From Lentzea sp. (GTDB lineage Bacteria > Actinomycetota > Actinomycetes > Mycobacteriales > Pseudonocardiaceae), in NCBI GenBank assembly GCA_030146905.1, contig JASLAV010000103.1, positions 1 to 9,817 on the forward strand: 9,817 nucleotides of DNA, in the 5' to 3' direction. Made by a program: the position numbers and the translations under genes. The notes beneath the pieces were generated by a model that was given only the letters and a program-made list of their open reading frames with translations, searched no databases and had not been told where the DNA came from. Positions 6,691 through 9,817 of this stretch are shown here, in pieces (the stretch's first letter is position 1; each line of letters starts with the position of its first letter).

Positions 6691-7114
6691 GGATCGCGCG
6701 CCCCCGCACCCGCCCGCCGCAACACGGCCACACCGCCGCGAGTGGCCCGCCCTCGCCCACGAAATCAATCACCGGTCTCCGCACCGCGGCCACCGGTCGG
6801 AATCGACGCGGCGCGCGAACCGTCCGCGACGATCCGTGGTCGGCACCGACCGCACGGGCGAGCTTCACCGCATCGGGGTCGCGGTCCACGACGACCACCT
6901 CCGCCACCACCCTGAGCACCTGCACGCCGATGCGCCCGAGGCCGCCGATCACCACGCACCGGTCCCCCGGCCTCAACCGCCGCGCCGCCTCGGCGGCCGC
7001 GTGCCCGGCGTCGGCCAGGACCGCGTGGTCGCGGTCGTGGGCGAGCCGGAAGCGGGCAAGACGGCGCCGGCCACCCTCGCCCGCCGCGCGGTCCACCCCC
7101 GCGAACGCCTGCGG
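6680..7114 (-). pseudogene. Alcohol dehydrogenase (zinc-type MDR) relic
   Basis: The minus-strand frame starting directly behind the hydrolase stop codon reads as a decayed medium-chain dehydrogenase. Numbering from the GTG at 7096, it keeps AVLADAGHAAAEA (25-37), then RPGDRCVVIGGLGRIG (42-57) with the Rossmann GxGxxG, VVVVDRDPDAVKLARAVGADH (67-87, with Asp71 as the NAD-binding acid), VIDFVGEGG, and an authentic-looking C-terminus GGRVRGRAILTP. Family members have about 340 residues. Here the whole N-terminal GroES-like catalytic domain with its zinc ligands is missing, about 85 residues are gone between VIDFVGEGG and the C-terminus, and small in-frame losses occur in the Rossmann loop (IGGLG for the usual IGAGGLG). 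No ribosome site or sensible start remains. It is clearly non-functional as an enzyme. The family call rests on motif order. Confidence 0.72.
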
Positions 7115-8206
7115 TCAGCTCGTGGCGGCGTTGGCGATCCGCAACGTCATCTGCTGCTGCGCGGCGTCGCGCGCCGTCGGCGTGAACGAGTAGGCGATGC
7201 GCCGCTGCTGGTCGCGCGTGGAGAACAGGCCGGCGTTGTAGCCGTACTGCTCACCGGTCTTGCCCCACACCGTGACACCGTTGATCGTGAACGTCTGCAG
7301 GCCGGTGCCGTACGCGGCGGGCCGACCGTCCACCATGGACACGTCCGGCACGGTGAACATCTTCTCCAGCAACGCCGGCGGCAGCAGCTCGCCGCCGAAC
7401 AGCGCCTCGGCGAACCTGGTGAGGTCACCGGTCGTGGACACCATGTCGCCCTCGCCGTAGGACCTCGACGTGTTGAAGTCGCTGACGTCGACCAGCCCCT
7501 GCCCCGGCACGTCCAGGTACCCGTGCACGTGCGCCCCGCGGATCGCGGTCTCGTTCCGGCCGGGCACGTAGGTCCGGTCGAGGCCGAGCGGGCACAGGAT
7601 CCGCTTCTCGACCTCCTGGCCGTAGTCGTGGCCGGTGACCTCCTCGATCAGCATCGCGGCGAGCACGTAGTTGATCCCGCGGTACTCCTGCCGAGTGCCG
7701 GGCGTGAACTTGGCCTTGGTGTCGGGGATGTGCTCCGCGCGCTGTCCCGGCGCCCACCGGTCGTACCGGTGGGCGAGGACCTTTGCCGGCGTGCTGAGGT
7801 CCGGCATGCCGACCTCGAACGGAATCCCGCTGGTGTGGTTGAGCAACTGCGCCGTGGTCACCGGCTCCAGGTTGGGCGGCAGCACGCCGGGCAGGTAGTG
7901 CCGGACCGGCTTGTCGAGGTCGATCCTGCGTTCCGCCGCGAGCTGCAGCACCACCGTCGCCACGAACACCTTGGTGACGCTGCCGATCCGGAACCTGTCG
8001 TCCGGGCGGATCTTCCGCTGCGACTGGTCCGCGGCACCTGCCGTGCCGTACCAGCGGCCCGCTGTCCCCGACACCCGCAGCTGCGCCGACGTGGCCGCCG
8101 GGTGGTCCAGGTCGGAGATGGCCGCCTGCAGGGCTTGGGGGTTCAGCGGGGGTAAGGGGGTGACGGCGACCAGCGCCGCGATCAGGAGGGATTTCATGAT
8201 CGCCAC
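7115..8206 (-). CDS. Secreted serine hydrolase, class C beta-lactamase / DD-peptidase family
   Basis: The 363-residue protein begins with a short signal peptide (MAIMKSLLIAALVAV) and has the penicillin-recognising serine hydrolase fold of Streptomyces R61 DD-carboxypeptidase and class C enzymes. The nucleophile motif is SVTK (Ser76, Lys79) in FRIGSVTKVF, followed by LLNHTSGIP (121-129) and the third motif GKTGEQYGY (Lys316-Thr317-Gly318). The second motif, normally YSN, reads YRG (Tyr175-Arg-Gly) in EYRGINYVLAAMLIEEVTG, so the usual Asn is missing. It likely acts outside the membrane on an ester or peptide; real beta-lactamase or carboxypeptidase activity cannot be inferred. The GTG at 8206 has AAGG 10 nt upstream; an in-frame ATG at 8197 is an alternative with no better site. 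It is the only intact gene between two relics on the same strand. Confidence 0.88.
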   Translation of the reverse strand: MAIMKSLLIAALVAVTPLPPLNPQALQAAISDLDHPAATSAQLRVSGTAGRWYGTAGAADQSQRKIRPDDRFRIGSVTKVFVATVVLQLAAERRIDLDKPVRHYLPGVLPPNLEPVTTAQLLNHTSGIPFEVGMPDLSTPAKVLAHRYDRWAPGQRAEHIPDTKAKFTPGTRQEYRGINYVLAAMLIEEVTGHDYGQEVEKRILCPLGLDRTYVPGRNETAIRGAHVHGYLDVPGQGLVDVSDFNTSRSYGEGDMVSTTGDLTRFAEALFGGELLPPALLEKMFTVPDVSMVDGRPAAYGTGLQTFTINGVTVWGKTGEQYGYNAGLFSTRDQQRRIAYSFTPTARDAAQQQMTLRIANAATS

Positions 8207-8238
8207 GCTGCCGTGGCCTTGAGGGCGTGGCCATGAGG

Positions 8239-8986
8239 TCAGCCCCCGCTCGCGGGGTGGGGCCAGCCCCAGGCCTCATCCCGCACGGATTCGATCAATT
8301 GCCGCGTCTCGTCGAGGTTGAGGGAACTCCGCACCAGCTCGTCGTGGTGTGCGCGGTAGCTGGCAACCTGGTTGGCCGTCTCGATCGAACCGCAACCGGC
8401 GTGAGTCTCCACGTGGACCAAGTCACCTTCAGCGTCGTCGAACTCGAACTACGCCCACATGCACGTGCAGGTGAACGGTGGAGTGCTCGCGAAAGGCAAT
8501 GTCCTGAGTTCTACGTCAGGCGAATTTGACCGCTCGATCAGGTTATCGAGCTGCGCGCGCACGATTGCCGCACTGCCCATCGTCTGCCGAATGCTCGACT
8601 CATGGGTCACTGCCACGAGTTTCAGCTGGAACATGCCATCGCGGTAGTCCAACGCGAGACGCCGCTTGTTCCGCACCTCAAGAAGCTTCTCGAGTTCCTC
8701 GGCGGTGTGCCACGGCTCCATCCGCTCGTACAAGGCTCGTGTGTACGCCGGTATCTGCGGCAGGAACGGAAGCACGGGAATCGTGCACAACCGGATCACA
8801 GCCGCTTCGGCCTCCATCGCGACGTAGAGGTCGAGACCACCCCTGATCGCGGGCAGGCAGCTGTGCCACCACTCTTCTTGTCGGCAGCACGCGTCCAGCG
8901 CATGAACTACTCGGCTTCCTCCCGCAGCCCGCGGAGTTCGGCCCGAGCAGCTTGCGCGGTCTGACCGGCCCTTGAACCGACGTCAT
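8239..8986 (-). pseudogene. XRE-family regulator with DUF5753 (Scr1-type), decayed
   Basis: Three frames carry consecutive pieces of one regulator. The ATG at 8986, with GAAGG 6 nt upstream, encodes MTSVQGPVRPRKLLG. The next piece, AELRGLREEA, is one frame away, as if one G had been lost at 8942-8944. The third frame begins around 8904 with VVHALDACCRQEEWW and runs through the DUF5753 region (YVAMEAEAAVIR, IPAYTRALYERM, AAIVRAQLDNLIERS, VELRTLPF) to a TAG at 8449-8451. The same frame continues after that TAG with FEFDDAEGDLVHVETHAG and on to the natural end at 8239. About 60 residues, the helix-turn-helix core, are missing between LREEA and HALDACC. Family members have about 270-290 residues and are often paired with a DUF397 gene, which is not seen here. 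The lesions make a working DNA-binding protein impossible. Confidence 0.8.
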
Positions 8987-9001
8987 GATCTCGCCTTCGC
9001 A

Positions 9002-9552
9002 ATGGCGTCCGGGTCCCCCGAAGCCGGGTCCTCTTCGCGATCGAAGCCGAGGATTCCACCGCTAGGACCAACGCCGCCAAGGGCACCCTCCGGCACGCGT
9101 TGTACGAGCTGTTCGACCAGTGCATGCAGATCAGCGGCGTGCGCGAGACGCACAGAGACCCCCTGGCGGACAGGGGCGACGGCATCCTCGTGCTCGTCCA
9201 CGCGGTCGACGAGGTGCCGAAGACGTTGCTGCTCGACGCGCCGGAGCTCAAGCAGAGGTTCCGCGACATCGCCGGACCGCTGATCCTGATCGTGTCGGAC
9301 CACATCCACGCGGCTGTGGTCCGACACGGCTATCCAGGCATCGACCCCGACTCCCACCCACCCGGTCCGGTGGTGCGCGTGGGTGCGCACCGTTGCCGCG
9401 GCTGGATCCACATCCCCGCCGGTGACGACGAGCCGCGCCGCAACGCCTGGCCGGTGGTCCGGGTGCACAGCCAGGCGACCTTCACCCAGTCAGAGGAGCC
9501 GGGCCCCTTCCAGCTGCGACCACCGGTGCTGACGGAGGAGCGGTCGGCCTAG
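9002..9552 (+). CDS. Nucleotidyl-cyclase-like domain protein, 5' end out of frame
   Basis: The frame open from 8989 to the TAG at 9550-9552 encodes a stand-alone protein resembling actinomycete class III nucleotidyl-cyclase-like proteins: VLFAIEAEDSTARTN near 9028-9072, LADRGDGILVLV near 9163-9198, VDEVPKTLLL, LILIVSDHIHAAVVRHGYPG, and a GWIHIP strand near 9400-9417. The GDG is kept, while the first metal-binding Asp position is a Glu. Whether any cyclase activity exists is doubtful. This frame has no ATG, GTG or TTG before 9100. An ATG at 9002 lies in a neighbouring frame and would join it exactly if one C were restored in the run at 9015-9019, giving MASGSPRSRVLFAIEAEDST. Either the gene is broken, or the sequence has a one-base error. 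A TTG at 9100 could give only a truncated 150-residue product. Confidence 0.65.
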
Positions 9553-9817
9553 CACTTCACCCAGTAGCCGGGTGAGGTCTGCCGGATGCTGCTCGTCGTG
9601 AACGTGTTCCACAGCCCGAGCGCCTGGTTGGACCCCAGCGCGTAGGTCTGACCGAGGTTCGCGTAGGCACGCCCGGCGACGGTGTGCGCGTAGTTCGAAG
9701 CGCTGACGCACTCCGGCACCGGAGTAGAAGTGGTGGTGGTCGGCCCTCCCCCACCGCTCAAAGCCCGCACCATGTTCACCACGGCGGTCATCTGCGGGCC
9801 GCTCTTCACCGCGTACT
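9549..9817 (-). CDS. Secreted esterase / PHA-depolymerase-like protein, C-terminal part
   Basis: The minus-strand frame is open to the right edge of the window, so only the last 88 codons are seen. It reads a short stretch YAVKSGPQMTAVVNMVRALS, a Gly/Thr/Pro linker (GGGGPTTTTSTP) typical of secreted multidomain hydrolases, and a C-terminal module starting at PECVSASNYAHTVAGRAYAN and including YALGSNQALGLWNTF and a final PGYWVKC. This module resembles the C-terminal segment that follows the catalytic domain in extracellular short-chain PHA depolymerases and related feruloyl or acetylxylan-type esterases. Two Cys, one at each end of the module, could form a disulfide. The catalytic domain is outside the window, so the substrate is uncertain. 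Its stop codon (TAG at 9551-9549) overlaps the stop of the convergent cyclase-like gene. Confidence 0.7.
   Translation of the reverse strand, partial: YAVKSGPQMTAVVNMVRALSGGGGPTTTTSTPVPECVSASNYAHTVAGRAYANLGQTYALGSNQALGLWNTFTTSSIRQTSPGYWVKC

Noticed and set aside
6836..8155. A 439-codon plus-strand open frame
   Set aside because: It is opposite the serine hydrolase and the dehydrogenase relic, shows no domain, and is rich in Arg, His, Val and Gly as expected from a shadow frame.
8244..8257. Hairpin CCCCG / CGGGG as a terminator
   Set aside because: The stem is only 5 bp, lies inside the last codons of the regulator relic and has no T tract; it is explained by G/C-rich coding sequence.
8239..8421. 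A separate 60-residue gene on the minus strand
   Set aside because: It is in the same frame as the DUF5753 piece upstream, separated only by the TAG at 8449-8451, and reads as the natural C-terminus of that regulator.
1..9817. CRISPR arrays, tRNA or rRNA genes, transposases, phage genes
   Set aside because: No regularly spaced repeats, cloverleaf-like segments, rRNA landmarks or transposase/integrase motifs were seen on either strand by reading.

Overview
The window looks like chromosomal DNA from a filamentous actinomycete, probably of the Pseudonocardiaceae type (Lentzea, Saccharothrix or Actinosynnema-like). This is inferred from very high G+C, strong G/C third-position bias, several GTG starts, a complete conservon, a relic of a Scr1-type XRE/DUF5753 regulator and a bacterial DMATS-type indole prenyltransferase. 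The species cannot be read from the sequence.

Left part (1-2127, + strand): a two-gene operon. The 3' two thirds of an aromatic (indole/tryptophan) prenyltransferase is followed after 15 bp by a PLP-dependent tryptophanase. Together they predict a prenylated indole: the prenyltransferase decorates tryptophan and the lyase removes the side chain as pyruvate and ammonia. Any tailoring enzyme would lie to the left of the window.

Middle part (2252-6111, - strand): a complete four-gene conservon transcribed cvnA-cvnB-cvnC-cvnD (NIT-domain sensor-kinase-like protein, roadblock/LC7 protein, DUF742 protein, small GTPase). The genes are tightly packed or overlapping and converge on the tryptophanase across a strong hairpin terminator. 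A plausible promoter at 6144-6173 and an inverted repeat at 6190-6234 precede cvnA. No cytochrome P450 follows cvnD.

Right part (6174-9817): a region of visible gene decay. It holds about 500 bp with no confident gene (two very short ORFs and a nested palindrome), a relic of a zinc-type alcohol dehydrogenase lacking its N-terminal half and an internal segment, an intact secreted serine hydrolase of the class C beta-lactamase/DD-peptidase type with an altered second motif, a relic of an XRE/DUF5753 regulator that has lost its DNA-binding domain, and a nucleotidyl-cyclase-like gene whose 5' end is out of frame by one base. The cyclase-like gene then converges, sharing the tetranucleotide CTAG as both stop codons, with the 3' end of a secreted esterase resembling PHA depolymerases. 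No CRISPR array, tRNA, rRNA, insertion sequence or obvious phage gene was seen.
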